Part shown: positions 33,187-41,507 of the stretch, piece after piece
How the letters are laid out: each line of letters starts with the position of its first letter
How positions within the stretch are numbered: the first letter of the stretch is position 1
Assembly: GCA_036770645.1 (NCBI GenBank)
Contig: DAIPIU010000015.1
Location: 1-50,834, forward strand
From: Rubrimonas sp036770645
GTDB lineage: Bacteria; Pseudomonadota; Alphaproteobacteria; Rhodobacterales; Rhodobacteraceae
Direction: 5' to 3'
Length of the DNA: 50,834 nt
Notes under the pieces: model-generated
The model's input: the letters and a program-made list of their open reading frames with translations, nothing else
Told to the model about the DNA's origin: nothing
Databases searched by the model: none
Program-made: the position numbers and the translations under genes

Positions 33187-35979
33187 ATGAGCCTGCCTGT
33201 CCGCTTCGCGATGCAGTTCGGCCTGACGGCGGCGCTGGGCTTCGCCCTCGCGCTCGCCATCGCATCCGGCCTGTTCGGCCTGCGCATCGACGGCATGTCG
33301 AAGGCGCTGGGCGAGGGGCTGGAACAGGCCATCGAGACCCAGCTGCGCCGGGACGGCGAGATCGCCCTCGACCGCGTCGCCGAGGAGGCGCGCGATGCGC
33401 TGCTGGCCTATGACCGGCCCGCGCTCGACCGCATCGCGCGTCTCGGGCTCGAGCGCAGCGGCGTGACGGCCGTGCGCATCTACGACGGACAGGGTCGCGC
33501 GGTCGCCGATGGCGGCGGCGCCGCGCGGGTGTTCGAGGCCAGGGCCCCCCTGCCGATGCGCGACATCGCCCGCGCCAGCGGCGTGCTGCGCTGGGCGGAG
33601 GGCGACCGGCTGCTGTCTGCCCGTCCTGTCTGCATCGGACAGAACTGCATCGGCTCGGTGGCGGTGACGGTCGACGGCTCGCCCATCGCGCGCGAACGCG
33701 CGGCGGTCGACGGCGACATGCGCGCGGCGACCGGATCGTTTTTCACCGAGGCGGGGATCCTCGCGGCGCTGGCGCTGCTGGCGGCCGCGGCGCTGGCGGC
33801 CTTCGCGGGCTGGGCGACCGGGCGGCGGCTGACGCGGTCGCTGCGCTCCGCCATCGAGGGGCTGGAGCAGCTCGCCTCCGGCGCCACGGCGGTCACCATC
33901 GACGCGCGCGACGCCGAGATGCGCGAGCTGGCCGCCGCGGTGGACAAGATCGCCGACAAGCTGGCCGAGGGCGGCAAGCCCGAGGGCGACGCGATCCTCG
34001 CCGAAATGGCCGACGGCCTGTTCGTCGCCTCGGCCACGGGCACGGTGATCGTCGCCAACCCCGCGCTGCATGCGCTGCTGGCCACGCCGGCCGACAGCCT
34101 GAAAGGGGCGGATGCCTTCGCCCTGTTCGGCATCCCGCCCGCCGCGGACGCTGCCGCCTTCGCCGCCGCGGCCACGGCCGCGACGCGCATGGCCCCGCCC
34201 GGCGGTGCCGCCGTGCCGGTGATTGTCTCCGCCAAGGCCGCGGGCGGAGAGGGCAGCGGCGAACCGCGCATCATCGGCGTGGTGCGCGCCGCCGGCGCGG
34301 CCAGCCCGCATGTCGAGCGCAAGCTGATCGAGGCGCAGGCGCGCGCGGAAGCCGCGGAACGGGCGAAATCCGAATTCCTGTCGGTGATGAGCCACGAGCT
34401 GCGCACCCCCTTGAACGGCGTGCTCGGCGGCGCCGCCGTGCTTGCGGGCAGCGAGCTGAATCCCGCCCAGCGCAGCCTGGTCGGGATCGTGCAATCCTCG
34501 GGCAAGGCGATGCTCAGCATGGTCACGGATCTTCTGGACCTCGCCCGCGCTGAGGCGAAGGACGACCCACCCGAGCGCGACCCGGTCGCCCTCGAAGCCG
34601 TCACGCGCGAGATCGCGAGCCGGATCGAAGCGGCCGCGGCCGCCAAGGGCCTGCAGCTTTTCGTGCGCGTCCAGCCCGGCGCGCCCGTGGTGATGGCCGA
34701 CGCGGAGCGGCTGCTGCAGATCGGCCAGTCTCTGGCGGACAACGCGGTCAAGTACACGAAGGAGGGCCATGTCGGCCTAGACCTGAGCCACCGCATCCGC
34801 GACGGCGTCGCCGAGTTCGTGCTGACCGTCGACGACAGCGGCATCGGCATCCCGGCCGACAAGAAGGAGGCCATCTTCGGGGCCTTCGCCCAGGGCGACA
34901 GTTCGGCGCTGCGCGAGGGCGGCGGGGCCGGGGTGGGGCTGGCGCTCACCCGCCGGCTGGCCGAGAGCATGGGCGGCACCGTCACGGTCGAGAGCCGGCC
35001 GGGAAAGGGCTCGATCTTCAAGGTCGCGATGTCCGCCACCGTGGACCCGATGTCCGAACCCGTCGCCGCGCCGCCCGAGCTGCTGGGCGAACGGGTGCTG
35101 GTAGCCGCGCCGTCGGACCGCGAGCGCGCCGCCCTGACCGAGCAGTTCATGGCCGCCGGCGCTGCGGTCGAAACGGTCGCCATCGCAGCGGAGGCCGAGG
35201 TCGCGCTGCGCGACGCGCTGGAACGCGGCAATCCGTTCGGCACCGTCATCCACCCCGCCGATCTGAAGGATTTCGAGGCCTCGGGGCTGGCGGCCTGGCT
35301 GCGCGGAGAAAACGCCCCGCGCGCCACGGCCTCGGTGGTCCTGCGCGGCGCGCAGGACGCCGCGGCGGCCAAGGATCTGCCGGACCGCGCCCAGATCGCG
35401 CCGCATCCCGGCGACAACGCCTCGCTGCTCGACGCCGCCGTGCGCGCGGCCGCCGCCCGCACGCCGCCGGGCGCGTCCGGCGACTGGGACAGTCCCGCGG
35501 CCGCGGCCATGCCGCCTGTCGCCGAGATGCAGCCGCGCGCGGTGCCCGAAGCCGCCGCGCCGCCGACCCCGCGCATCCTGCTGGCCGAGCGGAACGAGGT
35601 GAACCGGATCGTGCTCGGCGCCTATCTGCGCAAGGCCGGCTACGAGGTCGACGCGGTCGAGAACGGGCTCGAAGCGGTCAAGGCCTTCAAGGCGCAGCGG
35701 CCGACGCTGGTGCTGATGGATGTCGATATGGCGGTGATGAACGGTCTCGAAGCCTCCAAGGCCGTGCGCCGCCACGAGGACGAGGCGCAGGCCGTGGCGG
35801 TGCCGATCATCGGGCTGGCCACCGGCAAGCGCGAGGGCGAGCGCGAGCGCTGCACCGCCGCAGGCATGAACGACATGCTGCCGAAGCCGATCAAGATGGA
35901 CGACCTCGAAGCCAAGCTCGAACGCTGGGCGACGCTGTTCGCGAAGGGCGGCGAGGCCGCGGAAAGCCTCGCCTCCTGA
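33187..35979 (+). CDS. Hybrid sensor histidine kinase with degenerate receiver
   Basis: A 930-residue membrane hybrid kinase: TM1 about 8-30, periplasmic domain 31-185, TM2 187-209, HAMP about 205-258, a PAS-like segment about 265-370, HisKA with His403 in SVMSHELRTPLNG, HATPase (SLADNAVKYTKEGH, DDSGIGIP, GAGVGLAL), a receiver-like pseudo-domain about 632-755, and a C-terminal receiver about 796-915. The periplasmic part has a close Cys pair, Cys149 and Cys154 (VCIGQNC). The receiver keeps Asp845 and Lys900, but its acidic pocket reads AERN (Glu801, Arg802) where ED or DD is usual, so phosphotransfer may be weakened. No partner regulator is adjacent. Signal unknown. Confidence 0.83.
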   Translation: MSLPVRFAMQFGLTAALGFALALAIASGLFGLRIDGMSKALGEGLEQAIETQLRRDGEIALDRVAEEARDALLAYDRPALDRIARLGLERSGVTAVRIYDGQGRAVADGGGAARVFEARAPLPMRDIARASGVLRWAEGDRLLSARPVCIGQNCIGSVAVTVDGSPIARERAAVDGDMRAATGSFFTEAGILAALALLAAAALAAFAGWATGRRLTRSLRSAIEGLEQLASGATAVTIDARDAEMRELAAAVDKIADKLAEGGKPEGDAILAEMADGLFVASATGTVIVANPALHALLATPADSLKGADAFALFGIPPAADAAAFAAAATAATRMAPPGGAAVPVIVSAKAAGGEGSGEPRIIGVVRAAGAASPHVERKLIEAQARAEAAERAKSEFLSVMSHELRTPLNGVLGGAAVLAGSELNPAQRSLVGIVQSSGKAMLSMVTDLLDLARAEAKDDPPERDPVALEAVTREIASRIEAAAAAKGLQLFVRVQPGAPVVMADAERLLQIGQSLADNAVKYTKEGHVGLDLSHRIRDGVAEFVLTVDDSGIGIPADKKEAIFGAFAQGDSSALREGGGAGVGLALTRRLAESMGGTVTVESRPGKGSIFKVAMSATVDPMSEPVAAPPELLGERVLVAAPSDRERAALTEQFMAAGAAVETVAIAAEAEVALRDALERGNPFGTVIHPADLKDFEASGLAAWLRGENAPRATASVVLRGAQDAAAAKDLPDRAQIAPHPGDNASLLDAAVRAAAARTPPGASGDWDSPAAAAMPPVAEMQPRAVPEAAAPPTPRILLAERNEVNRIVLGAYLRKAGYEVDAVENGLEAVKAFKAQRPTLVLMDVDMAVMNGLEASKAVRRHEDEAQAVAVPIIGLATGKREGERERCTAAGMNDMLPKPIKMDDLEAKLERWATLFAKGGEAAESLAS

Positions 35980-35986
35980 GCGCCGG

Positions 35987-36406
35987 TCAGTCCTCCGCTG
36001 CGTCCGCCGCGGCGATGCGCGCCCGGTCGCCGGCCCCGCGGGCCTCGGGGTCGCGGTCCACCAGTTCGACATACGCCAGCGGGGCCATGTCGCCATAGCG
36101 GAAGCCCGCCTTCAGCACCCGGGCGTAGCCGCCATGGCGGTCCGCATAGCGCGGGGCCAGCGTGTCGATCAGCTTGCGCACTGCCGGTTCCTGCTTGATG
36201 CGCGCCGTCAGCAGGCGGCGGGCATGCAGGTCGCCGCGCTTGGCCAGCGTGATGAGCTTTTCGAGATAGGGGCGAATTTCCTTGGCCTTGGGCAGCGTGG
36301 TCTTGATCTGCTCGTGCTCGATGAGGCTGCAGGCCATGTTGGCCAGCATCGCCTCGCGGTGCGAGTGGGTGCGGTTCAGCTTGCGGTGGCCATGTCCGTG
36401 GCGCAT
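35987..36406 (-). CDS. rplQ: Ribosomal protein L17 (bL17)
   Basis: A 139-residue L17. The N-terminus MRHGHGHRKLNRTHSHREAM and the LARRLLTARIKQEPAVRKLI region are family hallmarks; an Ala/Asp-rich C-terminal tail (about residues 118-139) is the alphaproteobacterial extension. It lines the peptide exit tunnel. Last gene of the alpha operon. It converges on the hybrid kinase gene with only 7 bp between the stops and no terminator hairpin visible. Confidence 0.96.
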   Translation of the reverse strand: MRHGHGHRKLNRTHSHREAMLANMACSLIEHEQIKTTLPKAKEIRPYLEKLITLAKRGDLHARRLLTARIKQEPAVRKLIDTLAPRYADRHGGYARVLKAGFRYGDMAPLAYVELVDRDPEARGAGDRARIAAADAAED

Positions 36407-36491
36407 CGGGGATCTCCGGGGTTTGCGTGGTTTGATTTGTCCGGCGGGCCGTCATGCGGCGCCGCCTCCTTGGGGCTCGCGCCCATCGTCC

Positions 36492-36513
36492 CGCCCGGCA
36501 CGACGGCCGGGCG
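36492..36513 (-). other. Intercistronic hairpin between rpoA and rplQ
   Basis: A perfect 8-bp stem, CGCCCGGC/GCCGGGCG, with a 6-nt loop starts 5 bp after the rpoA stop. No U-tract follows. Likely an RNA processing or stabilising element, or a partial attenuator; the rest of the 112-bp gap leads to rplQ. Confidence 0.4.
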
Positions 36514-36518
36514 CCGTC

Positions 36519-37535
36519 TCAGAACTGGTCCTCGAACTTCTTGGCCAGATCGTCGATGTTCTCGGGCGGCCAGTCCGGCACGTCCATGCCGAGGTGCAGG
36601 CCCATGACGGTCAGCACCTCCTTGATCTCGTTCAGCGACTTGCGGCCGAAGTTCGGCGTCCGCAGCATCTCGGCCTCGGTCTTCTGGATCAGATCGCCGA
36701 TGTAGACGATGTTGTCGTTCTTGAGGCAGTTGGCCGAGCGGACCGAGAGTTCCAGCTCGTCGACCTTCTTGAGCAGCAGCGGGTTGAACTCCAGGATCTC
36801 CGTCGCCTCGGGGCGAACCGCATCGGACGGCTCCTCGAAGTTGATGAAGGTCTTGAGCTGGTCCTGGAGGATGCGCGCCGCATAGGCGAGCGAATCCTCG
36901 GGCGTCAGGGCGCCGTTGGTCTCGATGGTCATGGTGAGCTTGTCGTAGTCGAGCACCTGCCCCTCGCGGGTCGGCTCGACCTTGTAGGCGACCTTCTTCA
37001 CAGGCGAGAACAGGCTGTCGACCGGGATCAGGCCGATGGGCGCGTCCTCGGGCCGGTTGCGGTCGGCCGAGACATAGCCCTTCCCGATGCTGACGGTCAG
37101 CTCCATGTGCAGCGATGCGCCGTCGTCGAGATGGCAGATCACATGGTCGGGGTTCAGCACCTCGACGCCCGCGATCTCCGTGATGTCGCCCGCGGTCAGG
37201 ACGGCGGGGCCGCGGCCGCGCAGCGTCAGGCGCTTGGGGCCGTCGACATCCATCCGCAGGGCCACGCCCTTGATGTTGAGGACGACGTCGGTCACGTCCT
37301 CGCGAACGCCGGGGATGCTGCTGAACTCGTGCAGCACGCCGTCGATCTGGATCGCGGTCACGGCCGCGCCCTGCAGCGAGGACAGTAGCACGCGCCGCAG
37401 CGCATTGCCGAGCGTGAGGCCGAAGCCGCGCTCGAGCGGTTCGGCGACCGCGACGGCCTTGCGGCGGGGGTCAGGGCCCGGCGCGACCTCGAGGCCCTGC
37501 GGCTTCATCAGGTCTGCCCAGTTCTTGTGGATCAT
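36519..37535 (-). CDS. rpoA: RNA polymerase alpha subunit
   Basis: The 338-residue alpha subunit. The N-terminal assembly domain has EPLERGFGLTLGNALRRVLL and GAAVTAIQIDGVLHEFSSIP. A linker follows at about residue 240, then the C-terminal DNA-contact domain with LELSVRSANCLKNDNIVYIG and LLRTPNFGRKSLNEIKEVL. Length is typical. It is preceded by a 124-bp gap that holds a terminator-like hairpin, and it sits between rpsK and rplQ, as in other alphaproteobacteria that lack rpsD here. Confidence 0.98.
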   Translation of the reverse strand: MIHKNWADLMKPQGLEVAPGPDPRRKAVAVAEPLERGFGLTLGNALRRVLLSSLQGAAVTAIQIDGVLHEFSSIPGVREDVTDVVLNIKGVALRMDVDGPKRLTLRGRGPAVLTAGDITEIAGVEVLNPDHVICHLDDGASLHMELTVSIGKGYVSADRNRPEDAPIGLIPVDSLFSPVKKVAYKVEPTREGQVLDYDKLTMTIETNGALTPEDSLAYAARILQDQLKTFINFEEPSDAVRPEATEILEFNPLLLKKVDELELSVRSANCLKNDNIVYIGDLIQKTEAEMLRTPNFGRKSLNEIKEVLTVMGLHLGMDVPDWPPENIDDLAKKFEDQF

Positions 37536-37607
37536 GGCTGCTCTCCTCCATGCGCGCGTCCCAGGCCGATCCGTGGCCGGTCGCTTCCCGAGGAGGCGTC
37601 ACGACGA

Positions 37608-37633
37608 AAGCCCGCTCGCGGCGGAGCGGGCTT
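37608..37633 (-). terminator. Terminator/attenuator-like hairpin between rpsK and rpoA
   Basis: A perfect 10-bp stem AAGCCCGCTC/GAGCGGGCTT with a 6-nt loop, followed on the minus strand by TTTCGTCG, lies 26 bp after the rpsK stop. It has the form of a weak intrinsic terminator inside the alpha operon and could reduce read-through into rpoA-rplQ or mark an RNA cleavage site. Confidence 0.55.
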
Positions 37634-37659
37634 GTCGCAGCGACGCCGGATGTCTTGCG

Positions 37660-38049
37660 TCAGACGCGGCGCCGCTTGGGCGGCCGGCAACCGTTGTGGG
37701 CGATGGGCGTGACGTCCTTGATCTGCGTGATCACGAAGCCGACGGCCTGGAGGGCGCGCAGCGCGGACTCGCGCCCGCCGCCCGGCCCCTGCACCAGCAC
37801 CTCGAGGGTGCGGACGCCATGCTCCTGCGCCTTCTTGCCGGCGTCCTCGGCCGCGACCTGCGCCGCATAAGGCGTGGACTTCCGGCTGCCCTTGAACCCG
37901 AGGGTTCCCGCCGAAGACCAGCTGATCGCGTTGCCCTGGGCATCCGCAATCGTAATCATCGTATTGTTGAAAGACGAGTTCACGTGGGCTACGCCCGAAG
38001 TGATGTTCTTTCGCTCTTTTTTCTTGGTACGAAGCTTGTCGCGAGCCAT
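37660..38049 (-). CDS. rpsK: Ribosomal protein S11 (uS11)
   Basis: A 129-residue S11. Hallmarks are GVAHVNSSFNNTMITIADAQ, SWSSAGTLGFKGSRKSTPYA and the C-terminal DVTPIAHNGCRPPKRRRV. It sits on the 30S platform and contacts the Shine-Dalgarno helix. It follows rpsM by 23 bp in the alpha operon. Confidence 0.98.
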   Translation of the reverse strand: MARDKLRTKKKERKNITSGVAHVNSSFNNTMITIADAQGNAISWSSAGTLGFKGSRKSTPYAAQVAAEDAGKKAQEHGVRTLEVLVQGPGGGRESALRALQAVGFVITQIKDVTPIAHNGCRPPKRRRV

Positions 38050-38072
38050 TGAGACTGCCCTATGCCTTGATG

Positions 38073-38441
38073 TTACTTTTTCTTGCCGGCGATGGCTTTG
38101 GCCGGGCCCTTGCGGGTGCGCGCATTGGTGTGGGTGCGCTGGCCGCGGACGGGAAGGCCGCGGCGATGGCGCAGGCCACGGTAGCAGCCGAGGTCCATCA
38201 GGCGCTTGATGTTCACGGCCACTTCGCGGCGAAGGTCGCCCTCGACCTGCACATTGGCGTCGATGTGCTCGCGGATCCGCAAGACGTCGCCATCGCTGAG
38301 CTCGTTGACCCGCCGCACGGGATCGACGCCGACGGCGGCGCAGATGCTCTGCGCCGTGCTGTGGCCGATGCCGTGGATGTAGGTCAGGGCGATCTGGACC
38401 TGCTTGCCCGTCGGGATGTTAACGCCGGCGATGCGCGCCAC
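38073..38441 (-). CDS. rpsM: Ribosomal protein S13 (uS13)
   Basis: A 122-residue S13: MARIAGVNIPTGKQVQIALT at the N-terminus, the IHGIGHSTAQSIC helix, and RGLRHRRGLPVRGQRTHTNA near the basic C-terminus. It contacts 16S rRNA in the 30S head and the P-site tRNA. First gene of the alpha operon, behind a strong promoter and a leader of about 160 nt. Confidence 0.98.
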   Translation of the reverse strand: MARIAGVNIPTGKQVQIALTYIHGIGHSTAQSICAAVGVDPVRRVNELSDGDVLRIREHIDANVQVEGDLRREVAVNIKRLMDLGCYRGLRHRRGLPVRGQRTHTNARTRKGPAKAIAGKKK

Positions 38442-38606
38442 TCTGGTTCTCCGTTGCTCGTCCGCCGCCCTCCGGGCGACCGTGCTGCGACCCGGCTCCG
38501 GGCCGTTGGACGCACCCCTGACGGGGCGCGCCGTGATCGTATCGGCCGAGGACCGGGCGCTGCGCCAGAGCGACGCAGAGGCGACTCGCTCTCTCGCGAA
38601 GCGCGC

Positions 38607-38634
38607 ACTATAGGAAGGGCGCGACCGGCGTCAA
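38607..38634 (-). promoter_or_regulatory. Strong sigma-70 promoter of the rpsM-rpsK-rpoA-rplQ unit
   Basis: On the minus strand, TTGACG (38634-38629), a 16-bp spacer and TATAGT (38612-38607) give near-consensus hexamers, 8 bp downstream of the adk stop. The predicted start near 38600 leaves a leader of about 160 nt before rpsM, with an AGAGCGA/TCGCTCT hairpin and a CCCGG-AG-CCGGG repeat that may serve feedback control. Confidence 0.7.
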
Positions 38635-38641
38635 GGCCGCC

Positions 38642-39289
38642 TCAGGCATCCAGAGCCGCAGCGATGGCTGCGGTCACATGGCCGATCTCCGCCATCCCGT
38701 CCACCGCCTTCAGCTTGCCCGTCGCGGTGTAGTAGGCGATCAGCGGCGCCGTCTCGGCATGGTACTCCTTGAGCCGCGCGGCGACCGTCTCGGCATTGTC
38801 GTCCTTGCGGCGCTTGAACTCGGTCGAGCCGCACTTGTCGCAGACGCCCGCCGCCGCAGGGACCTTGTCGCTGTCGTGATAGCCCTCGCCGCAGTTCGCG
38901 CAGGTGTAGCGCCCCGAAATGCGGCCGACCATCGCCTCGTCGTCGACCTGCATGTCGATGACGGCATCCAGCGTCATGCCCTTCAGCGCCAGAAGCCGGT
39001 CGAGCGCCTCCGCCTGGGGCGTGGTGCGGGGAAAGCCGTCGAAGATGACGCCCTGGCGCACGTCGGGCGCATCGAGGCGCTCGTCGACGACGCCGATCAC
39101 GATGTCGTCCGAGACGAGCCCCCCCGCCTTCATCACGGCGTCGGCCTTGCGGCCGACCTCCGAGCCCGCAGCGACGGCCGCGCGCAGCATGTCGCCCGTC
39201 GACAGCTGCACGAGGCCACGCGTCTCCATGAGGATGCGCGCCTGGGTGCCCTTGCCCGCCCCAGGCGGTCCCAGCAGGATGATGTTCAC
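38642..39289 (-). CDS. adk: Adenylate kinase (zinc-lid form)
   Basis: A 215-residue kinase that interconverts 2 ADP with ATP and AMP. The P-loop is LLGPPGAGKGTQA; LSTGDMLRAAV and FDGFPRTTPQAEAL bind AMP. The LID has a four-Cys zinc site (YTCANCGEGYH and GVCDKCGSTEF). GTG 39289 overlaps the secY stop (GTGA), which settles the start and implies coupling to secY. Placement after secY in the spc operon is the normal bacterial arrangement. Confidence 0.95.
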   Translation of the reverse strand: MNIILLGPPGAGKGTQARILMETRGLVQLSTGDMLRAAVAAGSEVGRKADAVMKAGGLVSDDIVIGVVDERLDAPDVRQGVIFDGFPRTTPQAEALDRLLALKGMTLDAVIDMQVDDEAMVGRISGRYTCANCGEGYHDSDKVPAAAGVCDKCGSTEFKRRKDDNAETVAARLKEYHAETAPLIAYYTATGKLKAVDGMAEIGHVTAAIAAALDA

Positions 39290-40620
39290 CGTCGTTTCCC
39301 CCGTCCCCTCAGTTTCGACTTTTCGATCAGGTCGCCGTACTGGTGCGCGAGCAGATGGCTCTGGACCTGCGTGATGAAGTCCATTGTCACCGACACGACA
39401 ATCAGCAGCGAGGTGCCGCCGAAGTAGAACGGCACCGCGAGCTCCGCGATCAACAGTTCCGGCAGCACGCAGACCAGCGCGAGGTAGCCGGCGCCGACCA
39501 CGGTCAGTCGGGTGAGCACGTAGTCGAGGTATTCGGCGGTGCGCTGTCCGGGCCGTATGCCGGGGACGAAGCCGCCGTGCTTCTTGAGGTTCTCGGCCAC
39601 TTCCTGCGGGTTGAACACCACGGCCGTGTAGAAGAAGGCGAAAAAGACGATCAGCCCGACGAAGATCAGCAGAAACAGCGGCTGTCCGCGTCCGAGCGCC
39701 GCCGAGATCGCGCCCATGATCGCGCCCCCGCCATCGGCCGAGAAGCTGGCGATGGTGGTCGGCAGAAGCAGCAGCGACGACGCGAAGATCGGCGGAATGA
39801 CCCCGGCGGTGTTCACCTTCAGCGGCAGATGGCTGCTGTCTCCGCCATAGACGCGGTTGCCGACCTGCCGTTTCGGATACTGTATCAGGATGCGCCGCTG
39901 GGCGCGCTCGATGTAGACGACGCCCGCGATGACGGCGATCGCGCCGATCAGAACCGCGAGGATCACCGCGACCCCGAGCTGGCCGGTGCGCCCGAGTTCG
40001 AAGAACTGCGCCAGCGCCGCCGGGAGTTCGGCGACGATGCCCACATAGATGATCAGCGAGATGCCGTTGCCCACGCCGCGCGCCGTGATCTGCTCGCCGA
40101 GCCACATCAGGAACATGGTGCCGCCGACCAGGGTGATCACGGCCGAGGCGCGGAAAAACAGGCCGGGGTCCGTCGCCAGCCCCTGCCCTTCCAGCCCGAC
40201 GGCGATGCCCCAGGCCTGCACCGTCGCGAGAAGCACGGTGAAATAGCGCGTGTACTGGTTGATCTTCTTGCGCCCGGCCTCGCCCTCCTTCTTGAGGGCC
40301 TCCAGGCTCGGCACCATCGACGTCATCAGCTGCATGATGATCGACGCCGAGATGTAGGGCATGATCCCGAGCGCGAAGATCGCCATGCGCCCGACCGCGC
40401 CGCCCGCGAACATGTTGAAGACGCCGAGGATGCCCCCCTGCGTCTGCTCGATGAAGCGCGCGAGCTGGTCGGCGTCGATGCCGGGCATCGGGATGTAGGT
40501 CCCGAGCCGGTAGACGATCAGCAGACCGAGCGTGAAGAGGATGCGGTTCTGGAGCTCCTTGGCCTTGCCGAAGGTGCTCCAGCTGATGTTCGCCGCCAGT
40601 TGTTCGGCCGCCGAGGCCAT
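39286..40620 (-). CDS. secY: Protein translocase subunit SecY
   Basis: The 444-residue channel of the Sec translocon with ten membrane helices. It starts MASAAEQLAANISWSTFGKA; YRLGTYIPMPGID precedes the plug region, and the cytosolic loop IQYPKRQVGNRVYGG is conserved. Length fits SecY. It lies between rplO and adk in the spc operon, with a 50-bp gap from rplO. No anomalies. Confidence 0.97.
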   Translation of the reverse strand: MASAAEQLAANISWSTFGKAKELQNRILFTLGLLIVYRLGTYIPMPGIDADQLARFIEQTQGGILGVFNMFAGGAVGRMAIFALGIMPYISASIIMQLMTSMVPSLEALKKEGEAGRKKINQYTRYFTVLLATVQAWGIAVGLEGQGLATDPGLFFRASAVITLVGGTMFLMWLGEQITARGVGNGISLIIYVGIVAELPAALAQFFELGRTGQLGVAVILAVLIGAIAVIAGVVYIERAQRRILIQYPKRQVGNRVYGGDSSHLPLKVNTAGVIPPIFASSLLLLPTTIASFSADGGGAIMGAISAALGRGQPLFLLIFVGLIVFFAFFYTAVVFNPQEVAENLKKHGGFVPGIRPGQRTAEYLDYVLTRLTVVGAGYLALVCVLPELLIAELAVPFYFGGTSLLIVVSVTMDFITQVQSHLLAHQYGDLIEKSKLRGRGKRR

Positions 40621-40670
40621 GCCGTCTCCTCCGGGCCCCTCCGCGGGGCCGCGTCAGGGTTGACCGTTGG

Positions 40671-41186
40671 TTACGCCGCGGGCTCCGCCGTCCGCGCCGC
40701 GCGATCCGCCGCGCGACGGATCGCCACGACATCGACGACGGCGACGCTGCCGCCCGCCCTCTCGACCGCCGCGACGGCCGCTTTCGAGGCCCCCGCGACC
40801 GTGAGCGTGAGCGCGGCGGTCAGTTCGCCCTTGCCGAGCAGGCGCACGCCGTCGAGCGCCCGGCGCACGACGCCGGCGGCGACCAGCGCCACCTCGTCGA
40901 GGCTGGCACCCGCCTCGATCGCGCCGCGGTCCACGGCCGCCTGCAGGGTCTGCAGGTTGACGATGGCGAACTGCTTCGGCGACACGGCGCGGAACCCGCG
41001 CTTCGGCAGACGCCGGTGCAGCGGGTTCTGGCCGCCCTCATAGGCGTTGATGGCGACGCCCGAGCGCGAGGTCTGGCCCTTGATGCCGCGCCCGCCGGTC
41101 TTGCCCTTGCCCGAACCCGGACCGCGGCCGACCCGCATCCGCTTCTTCGTCGCGCCGGGATTGTCCCGGATCTCGTGCAGCTTCAT
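40671..41186 (-). CDS. rplO: Ribosomal protein L15 (uL15)
   Basis: A 171-residue L15. MKLHEIRDNPGATKKRMRVG and GPGSGKGKTGGRGIKGQTSR make the Gly/Lys-rich N-terminal arm that threads into 23S rRNA. YEGGQNPLHRRLPKRGFRAV is conserved. The Ala-rich C-terminal tail (about residues 150-171) is longer than in E. coli (144 aa), as in many relatives. It is separated from rpmD by a 121-bp gap with hairpins. Confidence 0.97.
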   Translation of the reverse strand: MKLHEIRDNPGATKKRMRVGRGPGSGKGKTGGRGIKGQTSRSGVAINAYEGGQNPLHRRLPKRGFRAVSPKQFAIVNLQTLQAAVDRGAIEAGASLDEVALVAAGVVRRALDGVRLLGKGELTAALTLTVAGASKAAVAAVERAGGSVAVVDVVAIRRAADRAARTAEPAA

Positions 41187-41254
41187 GACGCGAGCCTCCT
41201 CTGGCCGGATGCGGCGGGCGGCGTCACGCGCCCGCGCCCACGACAGGAGGCGGT

Positions 41255-41295
41255 CCGGGCGCGTGCCCGGCCGCCCCGGCCCCCGCAGGGGCGGC
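41255..41295 (-). other. Two adjacent hairpins between rpmD and rplO
   Basis: Two perfect inverted repeats sit in the 121-bp rpmD-rplO gap, just downstream of the rpmD stop. One is GCCGCCCC/GGGGCGGC (41270-41277 with 41288-41295); the other is CCGGGC-GCGT-GCCCGG (41255-41270). There is no U-tract. They could be RNA processing or attenuation elements. The gap is unusually wide for this operon and holds no gene. Confidence 0.35.
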
Positions 41296-41307
41296 GCGAG
41301 CGGGGGT

Positions 41308-41496
41308 TCAGCCCCGCTCGGCGACGATCTTCACGAGGTGCGGGATCGAGGCCGCCATGCCGCGCACGGACGGCGTGTCCTCGAGCTCGCGCACCCGGTT
41401 CATCTTGTTCAGGCCCAGGCCGATCAGCGTGCGGCGCTGGACGGCGGGACGGCGGATCGGGCTGCCGATCTGCTTCACCACGATGGTCTTGCCCAT
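41308..41496 (-). CDS. rpmD: Ribosomal protein L30 (uL30)
   Basis: A 62-residue L30: MGKTIVVKQIGSPIRRPAVQ, then RRTLIGLGLNKMNRVRELED with the conserved LGL-N-R pattern, ending KIVAERG. ATG 41496 gives the family start; an upstream in-frame extension has no family support. Lies 11 bp after rpsE. Confidence 0.96.
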   Translation of the reverse strand: MGKTIVVKQIGSPIRRPAVQRRTLIGLGLNKMNRVRELEDTPSVRGMAASIPHLVKIVAERG

Positions 41497-41507
41497 GCTC
41501 GCGCTCC

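Noticed and set aside
39343..41043. 566-codon open frame antisense to secY and rplO
   Set aside because: Shadow of two clearly identified genes, with no start signal or recognisable domain.
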